This document shows positions 17,504 to 25,855 of a DNA stretch of 64,000 nt, piece by piece. Origin of the DNA: Variimorphobacter saccharofermentans (lineage in GTDB: Bacteria; Bacillota; Clostridia; Lachnospirales; Lachnospiraceae); contig NZ_JACEGA010000001.1 of assembly GCF_014174405.1 (NCBI RefSeq), positions 1,114,001 through 1,178,000 of the forward strand, given 5' to 3'. Below the pieces are notes generated by a model. It did not search any database and was not told the DNA's origin. It was given only the letters and a program-made list of their open reading frames with translations. Position numbers and translations under genes: made by a program. Position 1 is the first letter of the stretch; the number at the start of each line of letters is the position of its first letter.

Positions 17504-18460
17504 CTACCATATTTGTCCAAGCGGCTTCAAACATAAATAAGATAAGTACGGTGATGGGATTTTCTTTTGCGCAAACTCCCATCCTTTAAGTTTCTGATAT
17601 ATGGATTCCGGTGTGAAAAGCCCATCCTTAGACTGCTTGCTTTGTATAATTAATAGCATTTCTCTATAACGCTTGTCATTCTTTATTGTATCACATTTAT
17701 TCAATACATTAACAACACTTACTATATCATACCATATACTAGGAGCCTTTAATTTGCGAAAATCTGTGCCCATATAAAACATATATGGATGACTATTTTG
17801 ACTATTTTCCCATAATGTTAATAGAACATTAGCTAACTTATTTATTGTAGCTTTGTACTTTGCTTCAGGAACATCCAAGAGTAAATTCAACATGATAAGA
17901 GTAGCGTATGGACAACAATCATCTTTCCGTCCAGGACCTCTGAATTTCCCGAGCTCACTTGAAACTACACAGGGGAAGCCATTATCACAAAATAATGAAC
18001 TAAGGTAATCTACTCCTTTCTTAATGTGTGTTTCATAATCTATTCCAGCTTTTAAAAGAGCATGAAGTAGTAATGGCGCATCGCATAAACACCATCCAAA
18101 AGTATCCTCTCCATTTCCTCCAAAATGCTTGGGTATAAAAGTAAGCGACTGGTAAACTCCGTTATTATCTTTATGCTTCATAATTTCGTTGACCGCTATC
18201 TGAATTTCTGAAACAGAGCAATCTAATCCAATGTCTAAAAGAAATATTAATTTATATATTGGCAGCTCAGGATTTTTATGATTGATTACTAATGTGTTGT
18301 GATAATCAGTAATATCATTCAAGTATGTTTTTATTTTTTCATTCTTTAATACTCTGTCTTTTAATTCAAGCAAATCTTCTTTTTTTTCATGTAGAATATT
18401 TAAACGAATTGCATATTGCAACCACTCTTCACTTATATCCAATAGTTTATAAATTAACAT
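17504..18460 (-). CDS. Uncharacterised protein, squalene-cyclase-like alpha/alpha-toroid repeats
   Basis: 318 residues, no signal peptide or membrane helix. Repeated helical segments carry the pattern of prenyltransferase/terpene-cyclase-type alpha-alpha toroids: FGWCLCDAPLLLHALLKAG (about 121-139), VDYLSSLFCDNGFPCVV (about 149-165), CCPYATLIMLNLLLDVPE (about 181-198) and LIIQSKQSKDGLFTPES (about 278-294). Each helix pair is followed by a DNG/KDG turn, as in these repeats. No catalytic Asp-rich terpene motif is visible, so enzyme activity cannot be claimed. Two CC/C-rich spots could bind metal. It is the only gene of element C and presumably its cargo. AGGAG lies 7 bp before the ATG. Confidence 0.6.
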   Translation of the reverse strand: MLIYKLLDISEEWLQYAIRLNILHEKKEDLLELKDRVLKNEKIKTYLNDITDYHNTLVINHKNPELPIYKLIFLLDIGLDCSVSEIQIAVNEIMKHKDNNGVYQSLTFIPKHFGGNGEDTFGWCLCDAPLLLHALLKAGIDYETHIKKGVDYLSSLFCDNGFPCVVSSELGKFRGPGRKDDCCPYATLIMLNLLLDVPEAKYKATINKLANVLLTLWENSQNSHPYMFYMGTDFRKLKAPSIWYDIVSVVNVLNKCDTIKNDKRYREMLLIIQSKQSKDGLFTPESIYQKLKGWEFAQKKIPSPYLSYLCLKPLGQIW

Positions 18461-18834
18461 AACACACTCCTAATCAATATTATGTATTTGCTCGTTAGTT
18501 ATAATAAATTCGTAACATCTTAAACAGATTATTTTTACTTACCATGTGCATTGTTCCGTTATTCCTATATGGAATAGGTTACCAAATCCTTGCTTAATCT
18601 ATTATAACATACTCAAATCTCCTAAAAAAGTAAATTTCCTGAGACCTTGATTTTTCAAGATTTCTGAGGAAATTAGTTAAGTGTGATAGTGCTTATCACC
18701 CCGCACCTCCTCGCAGCGTTTTTTTCTACGCTAAGGCTTGCAAAAAAGCCACGGAAAGAACAAGAACCTCGGAGTGAGAGCCTCCGTTCTTGTTCTTCCT
18801 AGAGTTCAGTCTGTGAGAGTACGGATCTCATTTT
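18461..18834. other. Gene-free stretch with two long hairpins
   Basis: No coding frame is convincing. One hairpin (about 18633-18674) pairs AATTTCCT...AGGAAATT with inner TTG/CAA pairing. A second (about 18752-18800) has arms built on GGAAAGAACAAGAAC and its complement around CGGAG/CTCCG. Both look like terminators at the end of element C. Confidence 0.55.
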
Positions 18835-18891
18835 GCGCTGTCATAAAAAACAGGTATCAGCTTTGCTGATACCTGTTTTTTATGACAGCGC
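18835..18891. repeat. Perfect palindrome with 26-bp arms running into att
   Basis: 18835-18860 and 18866-18891 are exact reverse complements around a 5-base loop (CTTTG). The arms contain six A and six T and can act as a terminator in both directions. The last four bases (GCGC) are also the first bases of the att copy at 18888, so the palindrome mirrors the edge of att. Confidence 0.85.
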
Positions 18892-18906
18892 GAGACGGGA
18901 TTCGAA
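18888..18906. repeat. tRNA-Gly-derived att copy 2 (19 bp), boundary of elements C and B
   Basis: GCGCGAGACGGGATTCGAA is identical to 25668-25686 and 32749-32767, the latter being the 3' end of the tRNA-Gly gene. Confidence 0.85.
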
Positions 18907-18964
18907 GGAACCCCGCTTCCCAAAAACTAAGAAAGGAGGGGCTTCCGCAACCTCACCTTATTAA

Positions 18965-18983
18965 ATTCAACATCAATTCAACA
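18965..18983. repeat. Left arm-type repeats of element B
   Basis: ATTCAACA at 18965-18972 and 18976-18983. The same motif is paired at the opposite end (25571-25588). Confidence 0.5.
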
Positions 18984-18996
18984 GTTTACGTTAATG

Positions 18997-19566
18997 TTAA
19001 ATTTCTAAGAAATCAATATCCAACCCTGACTTATTCTCAAAATAGTGTTTTATTTCAATGTGTTTATTCCATTTATTTGAGGGATAATATCCATATCTTT
19101 GCTTTACATCGTTCATTCGCACTTCAATTTTTACAGGTCTATCTGGAAGAGCTATACTATCACATAATTGTATTAAAGTATCATAATCATCATACTCATA
19201 CCCATCTATCAAGTCGCATATTTCCTTCAAATCTGCATCTGAAACATCCATATTACCAATACAGGTATTAATATCTTTTATTGCAAAGGAATGCGTGATA
19301 CAAATTCTGGCAGCTTCATCATATCCAAGTGCCATTAAATAATGGTATCCATCAATAACATGAGCAAGGTTTGTTACACCCTCCCTTCGACCAATATCAT
19401 GTAAAAGTCCAATTATATATGCTTTCTCTTCATCCATATCATCACATTGCTTACTAATTACATATGCACATTTTGCTACAACTATGGAATGGTCCTTCCA
19501 AGGACCAGGATTTCTTTCATATGCCTCATTTAATAAGTTTAATGCTTTTTCTCTATCTGGTAACAT
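18997..19566 (-). CDS. HD-domain phosphohydrolase-like protein
   Basis: A 189-residue protein with the HD superfamily pattern: His in KDHSIVVAK (about 25), LLHDIGR (HD at about 55-56) and later ITHSF and ICDLIDGYEYDD, giving the His/HD/Asp metal-binding set. Small HD proteins of this kind hydrolyse nucleotides or phosphorylated metabolites; the substrate is not predictable. It is the left-most gene of element B and looks like cargo. An ISLre2 element inserted about 100 bp upstream of its start. GAAGGAG precedes the ATG. Confidence 0.82.
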   Translation of the reverse strand: MLPDREKALNLLNEAYERNPGPWKDHSIVVAKCAYVISKQCDDMDEEKAYIIGLLHDIGRREGVTNLAHVIDGYHYLMALGYDEAARICITHSFAIKDINTCIGNMDVSDADLKEICDLIDGYEYDDYDTLIQLCDSIALPDRPVKIEVRMNDVKQRYGYYPSNKWNKHIEIKHYFENKSGLDIDFLEI

Positions 19567-19667
19567 TTTTTCTCCTTCATCAAGATTGGATTTGTCTTCC
19601 TAATTTTTAATTTATTTCCTTATTATAACATTATGTTATTTATTCATCAATGTTTAGATATTGAATT

Positions 19668-21342
19668 GATTGCGTAACTATACTGTAGGAAATAGAGAGG
19701 CGAAGTTCACCAAAGATGTGTTTTAGAATTCACACCTATACTATACCTTTTTATATATTCTTTTACAAGCCCCATATATGGGCGTTAAACCATGCATATT
19801 TCCTTACATCAGCACTCACACTATGGCTTATACTTTCCATATACTTACCCAGTTCATTACGTTTATTCTTCTCAGAACGAAGAACCTCCTCACAGCTTAT
19901 TATATCATTTTCTTCAGCTCCTGCAGCCTTTGTCTGCCTCCTCTGTTTTCTTACCAATTCCAGCATATCTCCACCATTATAATAATACGCTCTTAAATGT
20001 GCCATCTTATCTACACCCATCCTACTCCATCCCATTGGTCTTGAACTCATCCTTGAGGACAGCACATGACTGACATGGCCTTCTGCACTACATCCCACTA
20101 TACCTTCTTTTTCTTCTAAACGAACTTTCACTGCAGACCAATTAGAGAGAATATATTCTTTACTCTCTTTGACTCTCTTTATGGTTGCTTCTCCGTCTGT
20201 AACCTTCAAAATCTTTTCTATCACTTTTTCGAATTCTCTCTTCGTCCCACTTCTCATCGTTTTATACATTTCCTGACGTGCTTCTTCAGCTGAATCCAGT
20301 AAATGTGATGTGGCTCGTATCATATACTTGCTTAAATGAAATTCATCCAGAACATAGGTAAGTCCGGCCAGTCTTCTTTTTCCTGCTTTTATCCACCCTC
20401 CTCCATCTCCATTTAGATATATTTTCTCGATGCTGTCTATATCGTAGTTACAACGTATATAGTCATACACCTCATCCCAAAGTTTACTATTATCTTCTCC
20501 AGAGTATGTGCCACAAAAGTAGTAAGGATTTATAAGCCGATTTCGTTTACTTTTCGGACCTTCTTTTTCTATTCCCTCATATACATAGACGATTTTGGTT
20601 ATTATGCAGTTATTCTTCACATGATTATCATTTTTCACAAGATCCCCTTTCCGTTCCCGGAATTGTAAGGATATATGATCTTCATCTGCGTCTATGTACA
20701 AGTATTTTACTTTTTTCTTATTAGGTAAATCTTTATATTCGTTTTGAAACTCAAGGCTATGAATTTTATTCTTCACCGTCTGCTTGCTTACAATTTCACT
20801 TATACTGATTGCCTGACCTGCCTTACGATAGGATGTTTCAACTGATTCTTCAAGCATTTTTGCTTCTGCATCCTCAGTTAATCTTTCATGCCCTTCAATA
20901 CCTAATATCCGATCTAAGAGATAGCCCCTTTCCCCAGTTACCTTATTCTTAAATAAGGTTTTCTCAAAACAGACCTTTCCTAATGATGTGATAAGAGTTT
21001 TTTCATCCTTCTTTACGATTTGCCAATCCTTTTTCCTCTTTCCACTATTCCTTAGCGTTTCATCACAGCTTTCTAGTGTTTCTTTAATAATATCCAGACC
21101 AAGCTTAATTATGTTGTCTTGAATTCCATAGACAAAGGAAGCCATATCCTTTGGATTCTTCAAAAATTTTTCTACTTCTTTTTCAAGATTTCTAATGCCA
21201 ACCTCTTCAAAATGTTGTATACTTTTAATCATAAGAGAACACCTTCCTTTATGTTTTGTTTTGTGTGATGACTTAATCTTAACACAAAGTTTGGTGTTCT
21301 CTTATTCTTTATTTATTTTTTCCTACAAAAATTTTACGCTAT
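19668..21342. mobile_element. ISLre2-type insertion sequence inside element B
   Basis: Imperfect terminal inverted repeats GCGTAA...TGTAGGAAA occur at both ends (left from 19672, right ending 21339). ATATTGAATT flanks the unit on both sides (19658-19667 and 21343-21352), which fits a 10-bp target duplication with ends as given; the exact end bases may be off by a few. It encodes one transposase, and lies between the HD gene and the small coiled-coil gene. Confidence 0.75.
19763..21232 (-). CDS. ISLre2 family transposase (UPF0236)
   Basis: 489 residues, intact. Recognised by the family's overall pattern: an N-terminal region of about 150 residues ending in CFEKTLFKNKVTGERGYLLD, the Asp-rich strand YLYIDADEDHISLQF (about 175-190), IYLNGDGGGWIKAG with YVLDEFHLSKYMIRAT (about 275-310), and the C-terminal CSAEGHVSHVLSSRMSSRPMGWS (about 382-404), which is very characteristic of UPF0236/ISLre2. 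It catalyses movement of the surrounding element. AGGAAGGTG precedes the start. Confidence 0.92.
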   Translation of the reverse strand: MIKSIQHFEEVGIRNLEKEVEKFLKNPKDMASFVYGIQDNIIKLGLDIIKETLESCDETLRNSGKRKKDWQIVKKDEKTLITSLGKVCFEKTLFKNKVTGERGYLLDRILGIEGHERLTEDAEAKMLEESVETSYRKAGQAISISEIVSKQTVKNKIHSLEFQNEYKDLPNKKKVKYLYIDADEDHISLQFRERKGDLVKNDNHVKNNCIITKIVYVYEGIEKEGPKSKRNRLINPYYFCGTYSGEDNSKLWDEVYDYIRCNYDIDSIEKIYLNGDGGGWIKAGKRRLAGLTYVLDEFHLSKYMIRATSHLLDSAEEARQEMYKTMRSGTKREFEKVIEKILKVTDGEATIKRVKESKEYILSNWSAVKVRLEEKEGIVGCSAEGHVSHVLSSRMSSRPMGWSRMGVDKMAHLRAYYYNGGDMLELVRKQRRQTKAAGAEENDIISCEEVLRSEKNKRNELGKYMESISHSVSADVRKYAWFNAHIWGL

Positions 21343-21400
21343 ATATTGAATTCCGAAATGTATCATATTATTAGCATAAAATTTAAAGGGGGCAACCACT

Positions 21401-21652
21401 ATGAGAATTAACAACATTGACGAATTACAGGATGAGATTTATAAATTAAAAGAAGCATACAGAATTTTGCTATTTCAAAAAGATTATTTAGAACAGCAAC
21501 TTACCGAATCAGAAACTGCACGAGAGCATTGTAAGCTCTTGGATACAGAGACTTTTTGGGAACGCCACGAACATCTGTGTAACAAATGCAAAAGACAAGA
21601 AGAAAGCAAGGTTCCGAAGGAACTTGATTCAGCACAGGAAAAAGAGGTATAA
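21401..21652 (+). CDS. Small coiled-coil protein of unknown function
   Basis: 83 residues, highly charged. Residues 5-45 (LQDEIYKLKEAYRILLFQKD...) have heptad spacing of a coiled coil; near the C-terminus EHLCNKCKRQ has a CxxC pair. AAAGGGGGC lies 8 bp before the ATG and a strong terminator follows 5 bp after the stop, supporting a real gene. It is divergent from the IS and convergent with rep. I do not recognise the family; a role in element copy control or transfer is only a guess. Confidence 0.6.
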   Translation: MRINNIDELQDEIYKLKEAYRILLFQKDYLEQQLTESETAREHCKLLDTETFWERHEHLCNKCKRQEESKVPKELDSAQEKEV

Positions 21653-21657
21653 AATTA

Positions 21658-21742
21658 GACGCGCCATATCTTAACTCAAAGAGTTAGTTTATGACGCGTC
21701 ATTTTTATTTAATATACGTCTGCTTCGCAGATCGCATATTAA
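21658..21742. terminator. Back-to-back terminators between small ORF and rep
   Basis: GACGCGCCATA...TATGACGCGTC pairs around an inner TAACTC/GAGTTA stem and is followed by ATTTTTATTT for the plus strand. A second hairpin, 21711-21742 (AATATACGTCTGC / GCAGATCGCATATT), precedes AAATAAAAAT on the complementary strand and would end the convergent rep gene. Confidence 0.75.
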
Positions 21743-22827
21743 ATATCCTGTATAATTTCTTCTTCCGTAAATGCTAACGATTCCATAACTGATTTACGGT
21801 ATTCTTCTGGTGATAAATCTTTAATTATGTATTTATCCTTAAGAGGATTTTTGATAATAATTGCATCTCCATAGTCACGAGTTTCCGGTTGATATAAATA
21901 TACATGTAAAAAATCCATAAAAGCATGTATTTTGATAGAACAGCGACGTTTTAGTTGTACATTAGTTTCTGACTGTTCAGAAAAAACTTTTTTAAAAAAG
22001 TCATCAATTTCCAAAGTGGTTGTAATAACGATGAGTTTACATTCAAGAACCTTATTTTTATATCGACTTTTAACTGTACTTGCAGTATTGTTGTCCAACA
22101 TTTTCAACAAATCGCTTAATCCCATACAGGATGGACGTAGGTCATCCAATATTATACAATCCTCTCCACCGTAACCATCAAGCACATCATTTGAGCCGGA
22201 GGAAACAAATATGCTATAGCCCCTGTTAATGGCTAAGGATTTAGCATAAGTAGTTTTTCCAGTTCCGGCATCTCCACTAATATAAATACACTCCATTTCT
22301 CTGCTTGCACCTTTTAACATTGCTGTACGATATAAAAATGCCTTATCGATGACGGATTTAAATTTAACATATTCGGTTCCGCTAATTTCCTTATAGAAAT
22401 TAAATTCACGAATTTCTCCAGCTACAATTTTGCTTACGATTTCTTCTTTTCGCGATTCAGTATCAATATGCTTAATTAATGCCGAATAGTCAAAATTACT
22501 GATTACGCATTCAAGTGGGTATTGATGCTTATTAGGAGCATTGATATGCGTAAGATACAGCATTAAGTCATTCCATCGACCTTTTACTTTACTTACATAT
22601 TGCATTCCGATACCAAACCAATTTGCAATGTACTTGATGTCGTATGCTTCTTTGAGCCGAACTGCAATATGATAGTGAGGAGCTTTTAACGTTCCGTCCT
22701 CCTTGATGTCCTTGTCGTGAAGAATATAGGCATAATCACGAATAACATCCTTTTTTAAGACCTCTTGAACCGATAGAAGGTCAAGATAACTAACCTGTTG
22801 AACAATTTCGACAATTTTTACTTTCAT
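21739..22827 (-). CDS. HUH replication initiator with C-terminal superfamily 3 helicase-like domain
   Basis: 362 residues. The N-terminal endonuclease domain has the HUH motif HYHIAV (His51, His53) and a downstream Tyr in MLYLTH (Tyr91), as in Rep_2-type plasmid Reps. The C-terminal part carries Walker A GDAGTGKTT (about 185-193), Walker B CIILDDL and the sensor VITTTLE. This combination starts rolling-circle-type replication by nicking the origin and unwinding DNA. It is convergent with the small coiled-coil gene and follows the relaxase on the same strand; the iteron/hairpin region just upstream (22870-22952) is the probable origin. It lets element B copy itself after excision. Confidence 0.88.
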   Translation of the reverse strand: MKVKIVEIVQQVSYLDLLSVQEVLKKDVIRDYAYILHDKDIKEDGTLKAPHYHIAVRLKEAYDIKYIANWFGIGMQYVSKVKGRWNDLMLYLTHINAPNKHQYPLECVISNFDYSALIKHIDTESRKEEIVSKIVAGEIREFNFYKEISGTEYVKFKSVIDKAFLYRTAMLKGASREMECIYISGDAGTGKTTYAKSLAINRGYSIFVSSGSNDVLDGYGGEDCIILDDLRPSCMGLSDLLKMLDNNTASTVKSRYKNKVLECKLIVITTTLEIDDFFKKVFSEQSETNVQLKRRCSIKIHAFMDFLHVYLYQPETRDYGDAIIIKNPLKDKYIIKDLSPEEYRKSVMESLAFTEEEIIQDI

Positions 22828-22869
22828 TTGAAATACCTCTTTCTTTTTTTATTTGTAGAAGAAAAAGGG

Positions 22870-22952
22870 GTTACCACCGTTACCACCAAAATCTCCAGCG
22901 GTGAGACAAGCCCTTCACCGCTGAAAAACAGTGTTTTTGTTTGTTTACCACC
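22870..22952. other. Candidate replication origin of element B
   Basis: Just upstream of rep: two adjacent GTTACCACC units (22870-22878, 22879-22887), a hairpin AGCGGTGA / TCACCGCT (22897-22904 with 22915-22922), and a third TTACCACC (22944-22952). Iterons plus a hairpin beside a rolling-circle rep gene are the usual layout of a double-strand origin. No nick site can be assigned with certainty. Confidence 0.5.
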
Positions 22953-23015
22953 ATTTTTGTTATCTACCAAAAGAATATGATTAAAAACAAATGAAATAAG
23001 TCGATTTCTTGTAAA

Positions 23016-24170
23016 TTATCTAGTATTTATTTCAAAGTTATTGCAATTTACTCGTTCCTCAAATATTTTTTGAAGATTTTTCCCACCAATTTGATATTCA
23101 GATAAAAACTTCTCCAGAAATCGTTCATATTTATAGGTTTGCTCTTGTTTTTCGAAAAGGTTTATTTTTAACATTTTTAAATTTTGTTTTTGTTTTTTTA
23201 ACATTTCCTGTTGTTGTTTTTTATAAATTTCAAATTCTTCTTTATCTTTATCAAACAAACCTAGCATTTCGCAGGTGCGTTTCATCTTCATATATTTATC
23301 ATAGGGTAGATTGATAAAATTCTTCTTTCTTCCAAAGAAATCCTTTCCTGTTTCAAGTTCTTGAACCTCTTTCAAGGTTAGAATTTCGCCAATTAATTTT
23401 TCTTTTTCTGATTTCAATGTTTGGGCTTGCTCAACTAGGGAATTTAATTCAGCAGTCGTTTCTGATATATGACAACTTGCTTCTTCAATTTCTTTTCTTA
23501 ATTTATATTCTTCTGTTCGCAAATGTTCTGTTTTTTCTCCTTCCGGATGGCGCACTGCGATCGCGTGCGCGATGCAGATGCGTTCTAGCTCCTTATTTTC
23601 CCGACGTTCCCATTTGATTTGTGCAGTTTCTTTTCCTTCTTTAACAAATCCCTGTCCTTCCAAAGCCTTAACCATTCCGGCTTGCATACGCATTCCTTTT
23701 ACATAATTATGACCAACACAAACATAATCTAAGTGAGCGTGCAGAGTCATTTCATCGGCATGGATATAGGCCCCAATTAATTCTAGGTTGGGATTTCTTT
23801 TTTGCCAGCCAGCTATAAATTCTATAATACATGCCTTTTCATTTTCAATGTTTTCATTGCCTGTATCATTGCAGTCACCGATTTGGACAATCATTTCATA
23901 TACTGGATGCTGTTTAGCTGATTTCTTAATATGGCTGTAATAACTTCGGATTTTGCGTTCAGGGCGGTTCTGCTTGTCATTATATTCTTGTAATGCCTGT
24001 CCAAAAATTCTCTTATATGCATGTTGTGGTGTTTCATCAATCAATACCTCGTTATATTTTGAACGTTCTGGATTAATATTATTGGGTACTTGTCCCGGTT
24101 TATAGTTACGAATATTATGGTCTCTGTGAACAATGCTACCGTTGTGTGTGCTGATTGTTTTTTTAATCAT
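23016..24170 (-). CDS. MOBV (Pre/Mob) family relaxase
   Basis: 384 residues. The relaxase domain shows the three-His-type motif HADEMTLHAH (His137, His144, His146; the family consensus HxDExTPHxH with Leu for Pro) and the N-terminal HNIRNYKPGQV..NINPERSKYN motif. Residues about 220-345 are a long charged coiled coil (KLRKEIEEASCHISETTAEL...), as in other Mob proteins. It nicks at oriT and leads a strand into a recipient through another element's conjugation channel. It sits between rep and int; the probable oriT lies directly upstream. Confidence 0.9.
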   Translation of the reverse strand: MIKKTISTHNGSIVHRDHNIRNYKPGQVPNNINPERSKYNEVLIDETPQHAYKRIFGQALQEYNDKQNRPERKIRSYYSHIKKSAKQHPVYEMIVQIGDCNDTGNENIENEKACIIEFIAGWQKRNPNLELIGAYIHADEMTLHAHLDYVCVGHNYVKGMRMQAGMVKALEGQGFVKEGKETAQIKWERRENKELERICIAHAIAVRHPEGEKTEHLRTEEYKLRKEIEEASCHISETTAELNSLVEQAQTLKSEKEKLIGEILTLKEVQELETGKDFFGRKKNFINLPYDKYMKMKRTCEMLGLFDKDKEEFEIYKKQQQEMLKKQKQNLKMLKINLFEKQEQTYKYERFLEKFLSEYQIGGKNLQKIFEERVNCNNFEINTR

Positions 24171-24179
24171 AAAATCACC

Positions 24180-24300
24180 TCCACAGCTATTATGATAGAA
24201 GCAGTCACTCTACATTTGAAAAATGTAGTAACTCAATACTATTTCTGGCAAGCCAGAAAGTATTTCGTCCTTCGGAATTCCAAAAAACGACATAACGCAA
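24180..24300. other. Candidate oriT of element B
   Basis: Immediately upstream of the relaxase start are two inverted repeats: CTACATTT / AAATGTAG (24210-24228) and a near-perfect one built on TTTCTGGC / GCCAGAAA with ATACT/AGTAT ends (24236-24263). MOBV origins are inverted repeats directly in front of mob, so position and structure fit. The nick site is not identified. Confidence 0.5.
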
Positions 24301-24355
24301 AACTAACTTTTCTGGAAATCTATCATTTTAAAAATAAAAACGGAGGTTTTTATTG

Positions 24356-25627
24356 ATGGGTATTACAGTAAATGATATTATGGAACTGTTAGGTGACGCG
24401 GAAGCCACAACTATGATGTCTAAAGTAAAGGAAGCATATGTAATAAAATGTCTTGAAAAGAAAAAGATAGTAAAACTTTCAAACGAAAGATATATGGTAA
24501 GGGTTGGAGATGATAACCATCAAGTTTCAAGTAAAGACATGAAATCTCTTATCGACAAGTTGTATGATTATTTTATGGATGTGAATAACAAAAATATATC
24601 GGTAAGACAGGTATACGATGAATATGAAGCTGTCCGTAAAAATACGGTAACTGAAAATACAATACTAAGAGACCAACAGACTTATAAGCGATATATTACA
24701 GATGGGTTTGCCAATCTTCCAATTGTTGAAGTTACAGAAGATAAGCTGAAAGCATTTATTAAGCAAAGGTTAGAAGATATCGTTCCGATTAAAACAGATT
24801 TCAACTTATTTATGACACTTATCACAGGAATATTTCAACGAGCGGAAGACAAGGAGTATATTGTAAAAAATCCTATTCATAAAATCCATAAGAAAGATTA
24901 TTACAAAAAGTGTAAAGTTAATTCAGTGGATGACAATGAAAAGATATTTACAGATGAAGAAATTGAAAGGATTGTCAGCAAAGAAAGGGAGAAACTAGCA
25001 AAATATCCGACATACTTTGTTTCATATTCTATTTTAGTCTCGATTTTAACCGGAATGCGTGTAGGAGAAATACCTGTTTTACGCTGGTCGGATATTGACT
25101 TTGAAAAGGGAACAATACATATTCATCGTCAGCAATTGTTCATCAAGAAAACCAAAGAATACATAGAAGTCGGTTACACAAAGAACGAACGTCAAAATCC
25201 CAAAAATGGTAGAATATTTCCAATTAATAAAAGGCTACGAAAACTTTTAGAGGAAATTCAACAAGTTCAACAGGAGAATAACATTGTATCTGAATATGTA
25301 TTCTGCAATGCAGATGGCTCATGGCTTACATTACGTGCCATTACAGACCACTTAAGAAGGACATGTAATTCTCTTGGATTTAATATTACCAATAATCATG
25401 CATTTCGAATGACATTAAACAGTAACTATTTTATTGGTGTGTTAAATTTGGACGTAAGAGAACGAGCCTCTTTATTAGGGCATTCTGTTGAAACGAATCA
25501 AGCATATTACACAAAAATCCGTATGGAAGAAGAAGTAGATAATATCAGATTAAAAATGGATGATAATGACGTTCAACAATATTCAACAGATAAAGTAATA
25601 CCATTTAGAACAAAAAAAATCTCATAA
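24356..25627 (+). CDS. Tyrosine recombinase (integrase) of element B
   Basis: 423 residues (a TTG three bases earlier is possible; GGAGG lies 9 bp before the ATG). There is a core-binding domain at about 80-190. The catalytic domain holds Arg in TGMRVGEIP (about 232), the H-x-x-R box NHAFRMT (about 347), the second His in LLGHSVE (about 375) and the nucleophile Tyr in AYYTK (about 384). The gene ends 41 bp before the att copy at 25668, the normal place for the integrase of a tRNA-targeted element. It should integrate and excise element B at the tRNA-Gly 3' end. Confidence 0.93.
   Translation: MGITVNDIMELLGDAEATTMMSKVKEAYVIKCLEKKKIVKLSNERYMVRVGDDNHQVSSKDMKSLIDKLYDYFMDVNNKNISVRQVYDEYEAVRKNTVTENTILRDQQTYKRYITDGFANLPIVEVTEDKLKAFIKQRLEDIVPIKTDFNLFMTLITGIFQRAEDKEYIVKNPIHKIHKKDYYKKCKVNSVDDNEKIFTDEEIERIVSKEREKLAKYPTYFVSYSILVSILTGMRVGEIPVLRWSDIDFEKGTIHIHRQQLFIKKTKEYIEVGYTKNERQNPKNGRIFPINKRLRKLLEEIQQVQQENNIVSEYVFCNADGSWLTLRAITDHLRRTCNSLGFNITNNHAFRMTLNSNYFIGVLNLDVRERASLLGHSVETNQAYYTKIRMEEEVDNIRLKMDDNDVQQYSTDKVIPFRTKKIS
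25571..25588. repeat. Right arm-type repeats of element B
   Basis: GTTCAACA and ATTCAACA start 10 bp apart within the 3' end of the integrase gene and match the pair at 18965-18983. Confidence 0.45.
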
Positions 25628-25667
25628 CCCAAGCAAATATAAGGGTTACAAGACTTTTAAAGAAGAA

Positions 25668-25686
25668 GCGCGAGACGGGATTCGAA
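25668..25686. repeat. tRNA-Gly-derived att copy 3 (19 bp), boundary of elements B and A
   Basis: GCGCGAGACGGGATTCGAA, identical to the end of the tRNA-Gly gene. A short hairpin (TAACCC / GGGTTA, about 25625-25647) lies just to the left. Confidence 0.88.
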
Positions 25687-25745
25687 CGATACACATTAAA
25701 AAAATAATCGATAGAAAGGGCGTTCTGTACATCATCATTTAATAT

Positions 25746-25764
25746 GTAATCAAAAGTGTAATCA
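25746..25764. repeat. Left arm-type repeats of element A
   Basis: GTAATCA occurs twice, 12 bp apart, about 60 bp inside the left att. The right end has the same motif pair at 32667-32683. Confidence 0.55.
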
Positions 25765-25775
25765 AAATTTATAAG

Positions 25776-25833
25776 AAAAAAATACCACCTTACGATTATT
25801 ATTATCTAATTCTTTATCGAAAGAGTGGTATAT
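25776..25833 (-). terminator. Terminator of the secreted-protein gene
   Basis: On the minus strand ATACCACTCTTT pairs with AAGGTGGTAT across a longer AT loop and is followed by a T run. It lies directly after the stop at 25856. Confidence 0.6.
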
Positions 25834-25855
25834 ATTATAAAATATTTATTGTAAA

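Larger units (their letters stand above)
17352..18906. mobile_element. Element C: small att-flanked unit without an integrase
   Basis: Bounded left by CGCGAGACGGGATTCGA (17352-17368) and right by the full 19-bp copy at 18888-18906. About 1.5 kb, with one gene (alpha-toroid-like protein) and several hairpins. The start of the unit resembles that of element A (AAAAATAATGATAGAAAGGGG against AAAAATAATCGATAGAAAGGG). There is no integrase, so it is either a remnant or a passenger mobilised by the integrases of its neighbours. Confidence 0.6.
18888..25686. mobile_element. Element B: mobilizable integrative element at tRNA-Gly
   Basis: 6.8 kb between 19-bp att copies. From right to left: tyrosine integrase ending 41 bp from att, MOBV relaxase, HUH/helicase replication protein, a small coiled-coil protein, an ISLre2 insertion, and an HD-domain protein. 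Matching pairs of (A/G)TTCAACA repeats lie 58-77 bp inside the left edge and inside the integrase 3' end, as expected for integrase arm sites. The gene set is that of an integrated mobilizable plasmid that uses a helper conjugation system. Confidence 0.82.

Noticed and set aside
24090..24356. 88-residue frame before the integrase of element B
   Set aside because: It overlaps the relaxase 5' end antisense and the candidate oriT, with no ribosome site.
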